A DNA stretch of 64,000 nt from Cytobacillus oceanisediminis 2691 (GTDB lineage: Bacteria; Bacillota; Bacilli; Bacillales; Cytobacillaceae): assembly GCF_007678455.1 (NCBI RefSeq), contig NZ_VEEP01000002.1:407197-471196 (forward strand). The letters run 5' to 3'. The position numbers and the translations under genes were made by a program. Under the pieces are notes generated by a model. It ran no database searches, was not told the origin of the DNA, and worked only from the letters and a program-made list of their open reading frames with translations. Shown one piece after another: positions 17,632 to 26,096 of the stretch. Positions within the stretch are counted from its first letter, which is position 1, and the number at the start of each line of letters is the position of its first letter.

Positions 17632-18030
17632 CTAATTCAAAATAGTGACTTTCCCATTGTCCGGGTTTACCCTGACTCTTAAGTCCGTATCCTTAGATTT
17701 AACCTTGAAAGAATAAAAATGTGTGAGGGCGAATGGATGATATCCGGTTCCTTTAACGGGGACGATCGGTATCTTTTCATCTATAATTTCATATTTCTTC
17801 AGGACGATTTCCTTTGCCTGTTGGTAGGTGAATTTCGGGAGTGAAAAATAAAGGATTGAAAAGAATAGCAGAATAAATAACCAGTATGGCAGCCTTCTTT
17901 TTTGCTTCGTGTCTTTTCTAAAATAGAGAGAAGTGGACGGCCAGACGCCTTTATATATTGTCTGGTCAATAATGGTGATCGCCATAAAGGAAAAAACCAA
18001 AATGACCCACCCCAGCTGTGCTTTTATCAT
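17632..18030 (-). CDS. Membrane protein with PepSY-like tail, unknown
   Basis: 132 residues, GGAGG upstream of ATG 18030. Two membrane helices (about 5-22 and 45-64) precede an extracytoplasmic tail. The tail begins YQQAKEIVLKKYEI and ends in LRVRVNPDNGKVTILN, the pattern of a PepSY-like repeat (a helix beginning with an A-x-x-I/V motif and closing strands with D-x-x-T/K-G). The match is weak, and the function is unknown. It lies 60 bp after the TSUP permease gene on the same strand. Confidence 0.7.
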   Translation of the reverse strand: MIKAQLGWVILVFSFMAITIIDQTIYKGVWPSTSLYFRKDTKQKRRLPYWLFILLFFSILYFSLPKFTYQQAKEIVLKKYEIIDEKIPIVPVKGTGYHPFALTHFYSFKVKSKDTDLRVRVNPDNGKVTILN

Positions 18031-18090
18031 ATCAATTCCTCCAGGCAGGCTATAAATATTCAGTTAAATTTTACCAGAAATCCAGAGTTC

Positions 18091-18825
18091 TCACACCACT
18101 TTTTCCAAAAAGATTTGAACGACCAGCGCCACTGTCATCACCCGCAGTATTGGTTTTACATAGCGGGGGTTGAGCTTGCTGGCAATCCTGACACCAATCT
18201 GCGCTCCTGACACTGAACCTAGCATCAAGGCGATGGTCACTGGCCAGATCACCGCTCCTGTTGAAATATAGGTAATGGCTGCACCTAGGCAGCTTGAAAA
18301 CGTAGCAAGCCGGACATATCCGACTGCCCGGATATAGGCGATGTTCAAATAGCCAAACAAATACAGCATCAGCGTTCCCTGTCCCGGTCCAAAAAGCCCA
18401 TCATAAATCCCAATCGCATATAACCCCGGGATGCTTTTTCCTGAAGGCTTCAGTGGCTGATCCCCTGACATGTCCCCTTTTCCCAAAAAAGAGGCAAAGA
18501 AGGCAAAAATCAGCAAGCCAATTGCCACGACATACATATCTTCACTGGAGATTTTCGATGCAATGAATCCGCCGGTGACACCGCCGCCAAGGCTGACTGG
18601 AATGAGCCAGAAGGACTCCTTGAAAGTGATTTTCTTTTCCCTGTATAGATGGAAGAAGCTTGAGAAGGAGCTGATCGTATTCGAAACCTTATTCGCAGCA
18701 ATCGCCGAATGCACCGGGATTCCCAAAACAAGCATAGATGGCAAACTGATCAGGCCTCCTCCACCCGCCAAAGTTCCAATCGTAGTCGCTAAAATGCCAA
18801 TAAAAAAGAGAATGATATAATCCAT
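18091..18825 (-). CDS. TSUP (TauE/SafE) family permease
   Basis: 244 residues with about eight membrane helices in two repeated halves. Each half carries the family motif: GTLAGGGGLISLPSMLVLGIPVHSAIAANK in the first (pieces) and GIYDGLFGPGQGTLM in the second. Members export or import sulfite, sulfonates and other small organosulfur anions; the substrate here is open. ATG 18825 follows AGGAGGTG. A TATAAT at 18847-18852 (read on the minus strand) is a likely -10 for it. Confidence 0.9.
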   Translation of the reverse strand: MDYIILFFIGILATTIGTLAGGGGLISLPSMLVLGIPVHSAIAANKVSNTISSFSSFFHLYREKKITFKESFWLIPVSLGGGVTGGFIASKISSEDMYVVAIGLLIFAFFASFLGKGDMSGDQPLKPSGKSIPGLYAIGIYDGLFGPGQGTLMLYLFGYLNIAYIRAVGYVRLATFSSCLGAAITYISTGAVIWPVTIALMLGSVSGAQIGVRIASKLNPRYVKPILRVMTVALVVQIFLEKVV

Positions 18826-18929
18826 AATTTTACACCTCCTGACTTTATTATATTTCTGTTTTCGTAATAAGAATATTCGATGTTTTCGATGGTTGATGAT
18901 AAGTAATAGTTATCAATAAAGCATATTAT

Positions 18930-19026
18930 GATGCATCGTGACTAAGGAATCACTTGTCAGTCAGAACCTCTTCCGTTTTTAGGACATAAACGGAGCACAG
19001 TTATACTTCCCTGTGCTCTTTTTTGC
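18930..19026 (+). ncRNA. Possible small RNA ending in an intrinsic terminator
   Basis: Both flanking genes run on the minus strand, yet 18993-19026 is a plus-strand terminator: GAGCACAG, 10-nt loop, CTGTGCTC, then six T. Just before it are two further hairpins, GTGA-N8-TCAC (about 18948-18963) and CCGTTT-N9-AAACGG (about 18973-18993). No open frame with a binding site precedes it. A weak TATTAT near 18926 could be a -10. The 5' end is a guess, and the hairpin may merely block read-through. Confidence 0.35.
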
Positions 19027-19394
19027 CTAAAGGTACCCTTATGCGCTCTTCTCTCCCTCATAAGGGTGTCTTTCTTGGCTAAAGGTACCCTTATGCTGCT
19101 CTTTTCTTTCCCATTAGGGTGTCTTTCTTGGCTAAAGGTACCCTTATGCTGCTTTTCTCTCTTTCATAAGGGTGTCTTTCTTGGCTAAAGATACCCTTAT
19201 GCTGCTTTTCTCTCTTTCATAAGGGTGTCTTTCTTGACTAAAGATACCCTTATGCTGTACTTTTCTCTCTTATAAGGGTGTCTCTCTTGACTAAAGGTAC
19301 CCTTATGTTGAATTTCCCCCTCTCATAAGGGTGTCTCTCTTGACTAAAGGTACCCTTATGTCGCCATTTTCTCTCTCATAAGGGTATCTTTCCC
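19027..19394. repeat. 53-bp tandem repeat array, seven copies with inverted arms
   Basis: Units begin (CTAAAGGTACCC or CTAAAGATACCC) at 19027, 19079, 19132, 19185, 19238, 19291 and 19344, spaced 52, 53, 53, 53, 53 and 53 bp. Each unit carries arms ACCCTTATG (positions 9-17) and CATAAGGGT (34-42), with pyrimidine-rich spacers. The arms thus alternate about every 25-28 bp along the array. It fills the 616-bp gap between the TSUP gene and the aldo/keto reductase gene together with the hairpins at either end. Confidence 0.96.
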
Positions 19395-19400
19395 CAACAA

Positions 19401-19433
19401 AAACAGGGACAGCATAATGCCCGTCCCTGTTAG
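19401..19433 (-). terminator. Terminator of the aldo/keto reductase gene
   Basis: AACAGGGACG and GTCCCTGTTT pair across a loop of about 10 nt on the minus strand, followed by TTGTTGGGG; 9 bp past the stop codon. Confidence 0.8.
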
Positions 19434-19441
19434 TCTTTTGA

Positions 19442-20419
19442 TTATGGCAATTTCACGCCGCGTGAGCTCACATACAATGAATACCATTCATCGCGGCTGA
19501 GGTTGATGTTGACTGCGTCTCCGCATGCTTTGATCCGCTCTGGATTCACGGTGCCGATGACAGGCTGGATGGCGGCAGGGTGTCTCATCAGCCAGGCGAG
19601 CACGATCGCTTCTGGTGTCGTTTGCTTCTCTTCGGCCAGCCTTTGCACCATCGCTGCGGTCTGCTTGACACTTTCACATTCATTATTGATATTCTTTCCA
19701 GTATAAAGCCCTTTTGCTAGTGAACCCCAGGATTGAATCTGGATTCCCTCCATTTGCAGGAACTCGAGGGTCCCGTCTGGGAAGGTGTTCTGGCTTGCAG
19801 CTTCTTGGTTCACATGGACGCCGGTATCAACCCAGCCTATTTTATGCAGGCTCATTTCCAGCTGGTTGACGATGATTTTTTCATCGGTATGCCGCTGCAG
19901 CAATCGGATTTGGCCAGCGCTCATATTGGAAACACCGAATGATCTCACCTTGCCTGAGGCTTTTAGCTGATGAAAGGCTTCCCCCACCTCGGCCGGTTCC
20001 ATCAATGCATCGGGACGGTGCAGCAACAGGATGTCCAGGTATTCGATGCCAAGCCTTGAAAGGATGCCATCCACACTGTCGAGTATGTAGGATTTTGAAA
20101 AATCATACCTGCCTGGCAGACCAGATTCCTGGTCACCAAAACGAATGCCGCATTTCGACTGGATGATGATTTCCTCGCGAAGACCGGGCTTTTCTTTTAA
20201 AACCTGTCCAAAAACCTTCTCTGCTTTACCCAGCGTATAAATATCTGCATGGTCAAACATATTGATTCCTGATTCTAACGCAGCTTCCACTGCTTCATGT
20301 GCTTGTTTCACATGCTCTGGCTCGATCGGACTGCGATCCCAGCCTCCGCCAAGACCCATGCAGCCAAAAACAAGCTGCGAAGCATTCAATCCATTTTCAT
20401 TAATAGGCAGCTTTTTCAT
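19442..20419 (-). CDS. Aldo/keto reductase (YcsN/YdhF-like)
   Basis: 325 residues with a TIM-barrel aldo/keto reductase pattern. The catalytic set is visible: Asp and Tyr in NMFDHADIY (about 54-62), Lys in IIQSKCGIR (about 88) and His in DILLLHRPD (about 129). NADPH-site residues are in PVIGTVNPERI near the C-terminus. Resemblance is greatest to E. coli YdhF and B. subtilis YcsN, with the GCMGLGGGWDRSPI opening. The physiological substrate is unknown. ATG 20419 follows AAAGGAGG. Confidence 0.9.
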   Translation of the reverse strand: MKKLPINENGLNASQLVFGCMGLGGGWDRSPIEPEHVKQAHEAVEAALESGINMFDHADIYTLGKAEKVFGQVLKEKPGLREEIIIQSKCGIRFGDQESGLPGRYDFSKSYILDSVDGILSRLGIEYLDILLLHRPDALMEPAEVGEAFHQLKASGKVRSFGVSNMSAGQIRLLQRHTDEKIIVNQLEMSLHKIGWVDTGVHVNQEAASQNTFPDGTLEFLQMEGIQIQSWGSLAKGLYTGKNINNECESVKQTAAMVQRLAEEKQTTPEAIVLAWLMRHPAAIQPVIGTVNPERIKACGDAVNINLSRDEWYSLYVSSRGVKLP

Positions 20420-20531
20420 TTCTCTGTACCTCCTTTAAAACTCTTTGCAAGACATTTTACCATACTAAAGGGCAAGGCCGTAAATCACAGGGGCTGATGC
20501 CACAAAAAAGAAACACAGGATAATCCATGCC

Positions 20532-20798
20532 TCAGCTCTCCTTACCTTTCATCAGTTTGTACGTTGTTAAAGCCGTCAACACTAGCCCAAATCCGAGCAT
20601 GACCCCTCCGCCGACCAAAAAAGAATCAATATAACTTTTTACAATGATTTGATAAAACCCTGTATCGGCCCCGCCACGGTCTGCCAGCCAGGAGTCAGCC
20701 ATCGATATGCCAAATGAAACGCTATTAAAAGTCAAAATTCCTCCTGCCAAAATGCATAAAGCACCAATGATCACAAAGCCTTGCAAATTTTCTTTCAT
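20532..20798 (-). CDS. Two-helix membrane protein, unknown
   Basis: 88 residues from ATG 20798, with GGGAG about 10 nt upstream. The longer open frame to 20858 overlaps the upstream GNAT gene and has no binding site. Two membrane helices (about 7-30 and 60-82) flank an extracytoplasmic loop (ADSWLADRGGADTGFYQ). No family is recognised. It follows the GNAT gene by 25 bp and is likely co-transcribed. Confidence 0.65.
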   Translation of the reverse strand: MKENLQGFVIIGALCILAGGILTFNSVSFGISMADSWLADRGGADTGFYQIIVKSYIDSFLVGGGVMLGFGLVLTALTTYKLMKGKES

Positions 20799-20823
20799 CC
20801 CCGTCTCACTCCCTTCAAAAAAT

Positions 20824-21363
20824 TCATTTGATGATTCCGTAACAGACAAGGTCTTCAAATTGATCCTCTTTCTTCACCTGTTGAAGTAAAATCCCCTCTT
20901 GCTTCATGCCCAACTTTTGCATGACTTTTCCGGAAGCCGGGTTCGACTGAAAATAGCGAGCATACACCTTGTGATAGCCCTTTACCTCAAACGCAAAATC
21001 GACCATGGCCCTGGCTGCCTCCGTCGCATATCCTTTCCCCCAGTATTCTTCTCCGATCCAGTAGGCGATTTCACCATTACTGTACTTCTGGATATTAGAC
21101 AAGGCCACTGCTCCATATAACTCGCCGCTTTCCCTGTCTGTTACAGCAAACTCATATAATCGATCGGCATCAAAATGCTCCTGATGTGTTGCCATCCACC
21201 CCAAAGCATCCTCGATCGAGTATGGATAAGGCAGGTTCAGCGTGCTTTTATAAAGATTATAATTATTGCAAAGCCTGGCGACAGCGGGTGCATCCGACTC
21301 TTGAAATAACCTTAGCAAAAGTCGATTAGTCGTAATTGTCCTGTTTGTTGCATCAAAAATCAC
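20824..21363 (-). CDS. GNAT acetyltransferase (RimJ-like)
   Basis: 179 residues from GTG 21363, chosen because GGAGG lies 7 nt upstream; the ATG codons further up have none. The protein has the RimJ/RimL-type layout: TNRLLLRLFQESDAPAV at the start, acetyl-CoA loop EYWGKGYATEAARAMVDFAF, then NPASGKVMQKLGMKQEG. Members acetylate ribosomal protein N-termini, antibiotics or small amines. Nothing here fixes the substrate. Confidence 0.88.
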   Translation of the reverse strand: MIFDATNRTITTNRLLLRLFQESDAPAVARLCNNYNLYKSTLNLPYPYSIEDALGWMATHQEHFDADRLYEFAVTDRESGELYGAVALSNIQKYSNGEIAYWIGEEYWGKGYATEAARAMVDFAFEVKGYHKVYARYFQSNPASGKVMQKLGMKQEGILLQQVKKEDQFEDLVCYGIIK

Positions 21364-21470
21364 GGGAAATCCTCCATTCATGTAAAAAAGAACCATCTTC
21401 CGCCTTAATTAGGAAAGAATTCAACAAAAACCTGTCATTCTCCTTTTCACATGGAGTGGTTTTCCTGGTT

Positions 21471-21566
21471 ATTCCGCGAGTTTAGTTACGAATCCCGCGA
21501 AACTAGCTGTCAATTCCGCGAAAATCTACATGAATTCCGCGAATTCACACCGGAATTCCGCGAACT
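21471..21566. repeat. 21-bp tandem repeat array, five copies
   Basis: CCGCGA recurs at 21474, 21495, 21516, 21537 and 21558, an exact 21-bp period, in the consensus AATTCCGCGAA. The spacers between cores are almost unrelated in sequence but constant in length. It lies in the 352-bp gap between the GNAT start and the terminator of the CNNM gene. Confidence 0.95.
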
Positions 21567-21630
21567 GTAAATGCCTGGCTGAATTAAGAGAAATCCTTTT
21601 TCATTCTACTAAAGCAACGTAAACAGAAAA

Positions 21631-21657
21631 AGCACAGGAGACAAAATCCCCTGTGCT
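21631..21657 (-). terminator. Terminator of the CNNM gene, AGCACAGG-stem type
   Basis: Minus-strand AGCACAGGGG and CTCCTGTGCT form a hairpin followed by TTTTTCTG, about 60 bp past the stop at 21716. Confidence 0.87.
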
Positions 21658-21715
21658 TGCTGTTCAAATATCTACTTGCTCTGGACACCGGCCAAATCAG
21701 GCAGCAGATCCGCTA

Positions 21716-23041
21716 CTATTCTGATATTCCGGCAGAATCTTTAATACGTACATTAACCCGTGCAATCCTTCTGTCATCCATTTCGGCAACTGCAAACACA
21801 ATATCCTTATATTCCACCTCTGGCCGTTCATCATGTCCCGGAATATATCCAAGCTGGCCGAGTACAAATCCGCTTAATGTATCATAGTCTTCACTAGGAA
21901 GTTCTATCTTTAAAACTTCCTCCACCTCATACAGATTGAGGGTACCATCCATTGAATATTGGTTGGTATCAATCTGTTCGATCTCGGCGATATCAAGTTC
22001 CGGTTCATCATACTCATCGAAAATATTGCCGACGATTTCCTCAATCAGGTCTTCAATTGTCACTATTCCATCGGTCCCGCCATATTCATCAATGGCAATC
22101 GTCATATGAATATTGCTCTTCTGCATAACCTTGAACAACTGATCAAGCCGCATCGATTCCAGGACAAAGCTTGGTTCACGGAGCATGCTTCTCAAGTCGA
22201 ACTCTTCCTGGTCCGCACATTCTATGAACGGAATCAAATCCTTCGTATGAAGGATACCGATGATATGATCGATGTCTCCATCGTAAACAGGCATTCTTGT
22301 GTATTTTTCGAGGTTGACGATCTTGACCGTCTCTTTTAGGCTGGTGTCAGCTGAAAGCGCGACAATATTGGTCCGGTGGGTCATGATGTCGGACACCGTC
22401 TTATTATCGAATTCAAAAATATTGTTGATCATTATTTTTTCTGAATCCTGTATCGTTCCTTTTTCCCTTCCGACATCCACCATCATCCGGATTTCTTCCT
22501 CTGTCACATTCTCTTCTTCTGCATTGGGATCGACCCCAAACAGCCTGACAATCCCATTAGTGGAGAGTGTCAGTAACTTTACGAAGGGTGACGATACCTT
22601 GGATAAGAATGTCAAAGGTGCAGCAGCAAACATGGCAATCGGTTCTGCTTTTTGAAGCGCAAGCCGCTTTGGAACCAATTCTCCCAACACGAGGGTAAAA
22701 TACGACAACACCAGCGTAATTGTAATGACAGAAACCAATTCAAGCATGCTTTGAGAAAGCGGTACTCCCCATTCGTTCAATAATGCAGCCATTCTTCCCG
22801 CAAAGCTTTCGGCTGCGAAAGCACTCGCCAGGAAACCTGCCAGCGTGATGCCAATCTGGATGGTCGCCAAAAATCGGCTTGGTTCTGACGTTAGATTTTC
22901 CAGCATTTTTGCCTTTTTATCTCCGCTTTCTGCCATCAGTTTGATTTTATTATCATTTAAAGATATTAACGCGATCTCTGATGCCGCAAAAAATGCATTC
23001 AGGACAATCAGGATCAATAACACGACTATCTCGGTTCCCAA
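21716..23041 (-). CDS. CNNM/CorC-type ion transporter (hemolysin family)
   Basis: 441 residues. Residues 1-190 are a DUF21 membrane domain (NAFFAASEIALISLN, LVLGELVPKRLALQ). Residues about 205-340 are paired CBS domains (VSDIMTHRTNIVALSAD and MTIAIDEYGGTDGIVTIEDLIEEIVGNI). Residues about 350-435 are a CorC_HlyC domain. B. subtilis relatives are YhdP (MpfA, Mg2+ efflux), YugS, YqhB and YrkA. The start is TTG 23041 with GGAGG about 10 nt upstream. It lies downstream of the Mn-riboswitch operon with a 150-bp gap, so divalent metal export is plausible. Confidence 0.9.
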   Translation of the reverse strand: MGTEIVVLLILIVLNAFFAASEIALISLNDNKIKLMAESGDKKAKMLENLTSEPSRFLATIQIGITLAGFLASAFAAESFAGRMAALLNEWGVPLSQSMLELVSVITITLVLSYFTLVLGELVPKRLALQKAEPIAMFAAAPLTFLSKVSSPFVKLLTLSTNGIVRLFGVDPNAEEENVTEEEIRMMVDVGREKGTIQDSEKIMINNIFEFDNKTVSDIMTHRTNIVALSADTSLKETVKIVNLEKYTRMPVYDGDIDHIIGILHTKDLIPFIECADQEEFDLRSMLREPSFVLESMRLDQLFKVMQKSNIHMTIAIDEYGGTDGIVTIEDLIEEIVGNIFDEYDEPELDIAEIEQIDTNQYSMDGTLNLYEVEEVLKIELPSEDYDTLSGFVLGQLGYIPGHDERPEVEYKDIVFAVAEMDDRRIARVNVRIKDSAGISE

Positions 23042-23195
23042 AAGGGATCGACCTCCAAATTTATCTTTTTCATGATTGTATCACAAAGATTGAAATAACA
23101 GGGCATTCGGAGCATTTCAGCTAAACTGCCTTCAACCAATAAATAGATGCTCATCTATATCCTTTGCATTGACATTTTAAAATCCCCTGCCATAT

Positions 23196-23963
23196 TTAGA
23201 CAACCTGCTTTTCCGACTTATCCTTAGTCAAGAACCAGCCAGCTGCTGCAATGCCAACAAGGACAGTATAGAAGAACAGCTTCCACTCAACTGAATGAGC
23301 GAAATCGTAGGAAAGGACTCCGATTTCAGGATGCCCCAGCGTCAATACAGTCAGTTTGACTCCTACCCATCCAACAATCGCAAACGCGGCGATTTCGAGG
23401 CCTGGCCTTGATTTGAGCAGTTTCACAAACAGGTTTGCAGCGAAACGCATGATGATCAAGCCGATCAATCCTCCGGCAAAGACGACCAGGAACTTGCCGC
23501 CATCCATTCCGCCAATTTCCGGCAGGCTGGTGTTCGGCAGAGTCATGGCCAGTGCTACAGCCGCAAGGATTGAGTCAACCGCAAATGCGATATCTGCCAG
23601 CTCGACCTTAAAAACAGTCGCCCAGAAACCGGATTTCTTTTTCTCCTCAGCTTCGCGATCGTCTTCCACTTTCTTAAAATAAAGCTTCCTGACGATATGA
23701 TTGATCGCGATGAATAACAGGTATAGCGCTCCGATTGCCTGCACCTGCCAGACATCGACAAGGAAAGAGATGATAAACAAAGATGCAAAGCGGAATACAA
23801 ACGCTCCTGCCAGACCATAGAATAATGCCTTTTTCCGTTCCTCTTCCGGAAGATGCTTGACCATGATTGCCAATACTAATGCATTATCAGCTGCCAGCAA
23901 ACCTTCCAGAGCGACTAACAGCAGCAATACCCATCCATACTCAAATAACATTGTCAGTTCCAA
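23196..23963 (-). CDS. ykoY: TerC family manganese exporter (YkoY/MeeY type)
   Basis: 255 residues and about eight membrane helices, TTG start at 23963 with AGGGGGAT upstream. The TerC signature is present: LEGLLAADNALVLAIMVKHLP in helix 1 and ELADIAFAVDSILAAVALA after the charged loop, with acidic residues in membrane segments that bind metal. A charged cytoplasmic loop (KKVEDDREAEEKKKSGFW) is present. B. subtilis YkoY (MeeY) supplies Mn2+ for secreted enzymes. The yybP-ykoY riboswitch upstream supports Mn2+ as the ion. It is the second gene of the operon, 22 bp after the Fbp-like gene. Confidence 0.92.
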   Translation of the reverse strand: MELTMLFEYGWVLLLLVALEGLLAADNALVLAIMVKHLPEEERKKALFYGLAGAFVFRFASLFIISFLVDVWQVQAIGALYLLFIAINHIVRKLYFKKVEDDREAEEKKKSGFWATVFKVELADIAFAVDSILAAVALAMTLPNTSLPEIGGMDGGKFLVVFAGGLIGLIIMRFAANLFVKLLKSRPGLEIAAFAIVGWVGVKLTVLTLGHPEIGVLSYDFAHSVEWKLFFYTVLVGIAAAGWFLTKDKSEKQVV

Positions 23964-23985
23964 TCGCTTATCCCCCTTTTAAAAA

Positions 23986-24129
23986 TTAATAAGATGCGTT
24001 TCCAGCTTTTTGATCCAGACGTCTCGCTTCGATCCGCTCTTCGATTTTTTCCATCTGCTTTTCATCCTCCAATAGCTCACGCCTGTTAGCCTTCAGCAAT
24101 TCCTCAAAAGTCACTTTTTTCTTTTTCAT
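23986..24129 (-). CDS. FbpB-like small basic protein
   Basis: 47 residues: MKKKKVTFEELL, then a highly charged helix with ELLEDEKQMEKIEERIEARR, and a short tail. AAAGGAGC stands about 9 nt before ATG 24129 and the stop is TAA at 23986-23988. The pattern (basic start, TFEEL, K/R-E-L-L, long charged helix) is that of the Fur-regulated basic protein family typified by B. subtilis FbpB. FbpB acts with the iron-sparing small RNA FsrA. Here the gene lies between the Mn riboswitch and the TerC gene, so its expression should follow manganese. A helix-only protein could also be a different regulator; the family call is from pattern alone. Confidence 0.75.
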   Translation of the reverse strand: MKKKKVTFEELLKANRRELLEDEKQMEKIEERIEARRLDQKAGNASY

Positions 24130-24198
24130 CTGATCCAGCTCCTTTCAATCGTTTGATTGTGAAAGTTCCTGTTCGTCTGGTTCAGGTCTGTAAAATAT

Positions 24199-24233
24199 AA
24201 AAAGGACCTTCGCCAGACACGGCAAAGGTCCTA
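24199..24233 (-). terminator. Second terminator in the Mn-riboswitch leader
   Basis: Minus strand: AGGACCTTTGCC, short loop, GGCGAAGGTCCTTTTTAT. The arms closely resemble those of the riboswitch terminator 10-15 bp upstream, as if the element had been duplicated. Confidence 0.85.
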
Positions 24234-24240
24234 TGACAAC

Positions 24241-24360
24241 AAAAAAGACCTTTACCAAAACGGTAAAGGTCTTGCTAACAACGTCAAAGTTGCCAACAAA
24301 GCCGGGAGATATCAAACCTCCGAAATGACGACTCTGCTGTAAAAGCTACTCCCCTTTAGG
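24241..24360 (-). promoter_or_regulatory. yybP-ykoY manganese riboswitch with expression platform
   Basis: On the minus strand the leader begins AAAGGGGAGTAGC, continues TCATTTCGGAGG, GATATCTCCCGGC and ends GCAAGACCTTTACC. These are the conserved blocks of the yybP-ykoY Mn2+ aptamer. The closing helix pairs AAAGG with CCTTT. The same 3' strand (GACCTTTACC) also forms the left arm of a terminator with GGTAAAGGTC-TTTTTT at 24241-24273. Bound Mn2+ should therefore hold the closing helix, prevent termination and switch on the Fbp-like and TerC genes. Confidence 0.93.
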
Positions 24361-24384
24361 AGAACTATTCAATTAATTACATAC

Positions 24385-24414
24385 AATATAATTCATGGAC
24401 AGGGTATCTGTCAA
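24385..24414 (-). promoter_or_regulatory. Sigma-A promoter of the Mn-riboswitch operon
   Basis: Minus strand TTGACA (24414-24409), 18-bp spacer, TATATT (24390-24385), about 25 bp before the aptamer. A hairpin ATGGGAACC/GGTTCCCAT at about 24420-24446 lies beyond it, next to the end of hemAT. Confidence 0.85.
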
Positions 24415-24528
24415 GAAGTAATGGGAACCGGTGAGTGGTTCCCATCCATACCCTCATTGCTCTCACATGTACGAAAAGGCGCCCTATGTACCAGGGAACA
24501 CCTGAACTGCCCTGGAATTTGCCTATTA

Positions 24529-25821
24529 TCAGAGATCTTGAGTAATGTGGGTCAGATTGTCTGTCGTGATGGCCAGGTGATCTACAGCCCGGTTAATTTC
24601 CTCGAAGTATTTTGAGAAAGTTTCAAGTTCTGCTTCAATCAGTTGGCTTTGATTTTTGCTTTTGTCCACTTCCTCCAGGATTCTATTGAAGAAGTCTGTG
24701 ATTTGATCCATTTTAGCAGATCCGCTTCTCACTAATTCATTTACTTCAAATGACTTAGAGCTCACATTCTCAATCTGTGCATTCGTTTTCTGGATAAGGT
24801 CGCTAACATTCACTACAGAGGCCTTTGTTTGTTCCGCCAGTTTTTTCACTTCATTGGCAACGACCGCAAAGCCTTTCCCATGTTCTCCAGCTCGTGCTGA
24901 CTCAATGGAAGCATTCAAGGCAAGAAGATTGGTCTGCTCGGCAATTCCCTTCACCAGTTTAACCACTTCATCAATCTCCTGGGAGATACTTTTTAAATCC
25001 TTGATCTCAGTGTTGATCGTGGACATATGGTGCATAATGTTTTGCATCTGTGCCTGCTGAAGATCAATTCCCTCTTTTCCTTGACTAGAACGGTTATGCA
25101 CTTCCTCTGCTGATTGGACACCAAATCCAGCCAGCTCGACCATCATTCTCGTTTTTTCCATAAGAGTCGTTACAGAAGCACTCGTTTCTTCAGTGACGGC
25201 AGATAATTCCTGGGCAGTAGCTGCTACCCTCTCGCCAATTTGCTTCTTGCGCTGCTCTTCCTGTTTAATTCTCTCTACTTCTTCCTCATATGCCTCCAGC
25301 ACCAGCTGTTGCTCAAGGTTGAGGATTTTCGAAACAACATTAATCGCTTCCAAAAGTTCTTCTTTATCAGCGATATAATTGTTCAGGATTGAAACAAAAG
25401 TTGTAAAAAGACTCTGGAATGCAGCCATATACCACTTGGTTTTCAATCCGATTCTTACATGAACATGTGCTATCGTGTTTCTTTCCCGGACAAATTCACG
25501 ATCGATTTTCCCATCAAACATTTCATGAATATGCCTGGACAGCGTATGCTTCAGTCTTTCGACACTGCTGTTATCATCTATGATTTTCAACAGGCTTGCT
25601 TCTTTGCGAATTTCTGTATAATAGTTTTCCGTAATTGTCTCAAGATGCTCTGCAATGAAAGGCTGGATTATCTTAGCAATCGCAAGGTCTCTCCTGGTCA
25701 AGCTGATGATAGAAAGCTGGTTAGCGAGATCTTGGTTAAAAGAAGTATCCAGCACAATATCGTTCTCCAGGTCCTCAATAACATTAAAAATGTGGTTTAT
25801 GTGACTTTTTCTCTTTAGCAA
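24529..25821 (-). CDS. hemAT: HemAT globin-coupled aerotaxis transducer
   Basis: About 430 residues with no membrane segment. Residues 1-175 form a globin-coupled sensor domain; the proximal haem His is expected at H121 in [10 protein letters not shown], matching B. subtilis HemAT. A coiled linker ([20 protein letters not shown]) leads to a methyl-accepting chemotaxis domain with the conserved hairpin tip [19 protein letters not shown]. It senses O2 and signals to CheA. The start is probably TTG 25821, giving LLKRKSH, comparable to the MLFKKDR start of HemAT; the frame stays open to 25872 but lacks a better site. It is monocistronic. Confidence 0.93.
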   Translation of the reverse strand: MLKRKSHINHIFNVIEDLENDIVLDTSFNQDLANQLSIISLTRRDLAIAKIIQPFIAEHLETITENYYTEIRKEASLLKIIDDNSSVERLKHTLSRHIHEMFDGKIDREFVRERNTIAHVHVRIGLKTKWYMAAFQSLFTTFVSILNNYIADKEELLEAINVVSKILNLEQQLVLEAYEEEVERIKQEEQRKKQIGERVAATAQELSAVTEETSASVTTLMEKTRMMVELAGFGVQSAEEVHNRSSQGKEGIDLQQAQMQNIMHHMSTINTEIKDLKSISQEIDEVVKLVKGIAEQTNLLALNASIESARAGEHGKGFAVVANEVKKLAEQTKASVVNVSDLIQKTNAQIENVSSKSFEVNELVRSGSAKMDQITDFFNRILEEVDKSKNQSQLIEAELETFSKYFEEINRAVDHLAITTDNLTHITQDL

Positions 25822-26096
25822 TATTCCCGATACCTCTTCCCCTAAATAGTAATGACAATATGATTTTCTCATGGAAAAGGACTATCTTCCTGTATGAGTG
25901 TGTGAATTTTACAACAAATTCACAATACAAGACACAATTTCGACAATTTTCGCCAATAAACAAGGAGTATAGGAGGGTTACTCGCTCTCATGGGTTACCT
26001 CTTTTTCCCATTAAAATGAATTTTGAGGTGCAAGCACTTTTAGGAGAAATTCTGTCTAGCTGTTTCTTAATCAACTATTGCCTCCACCTCCTGCCC

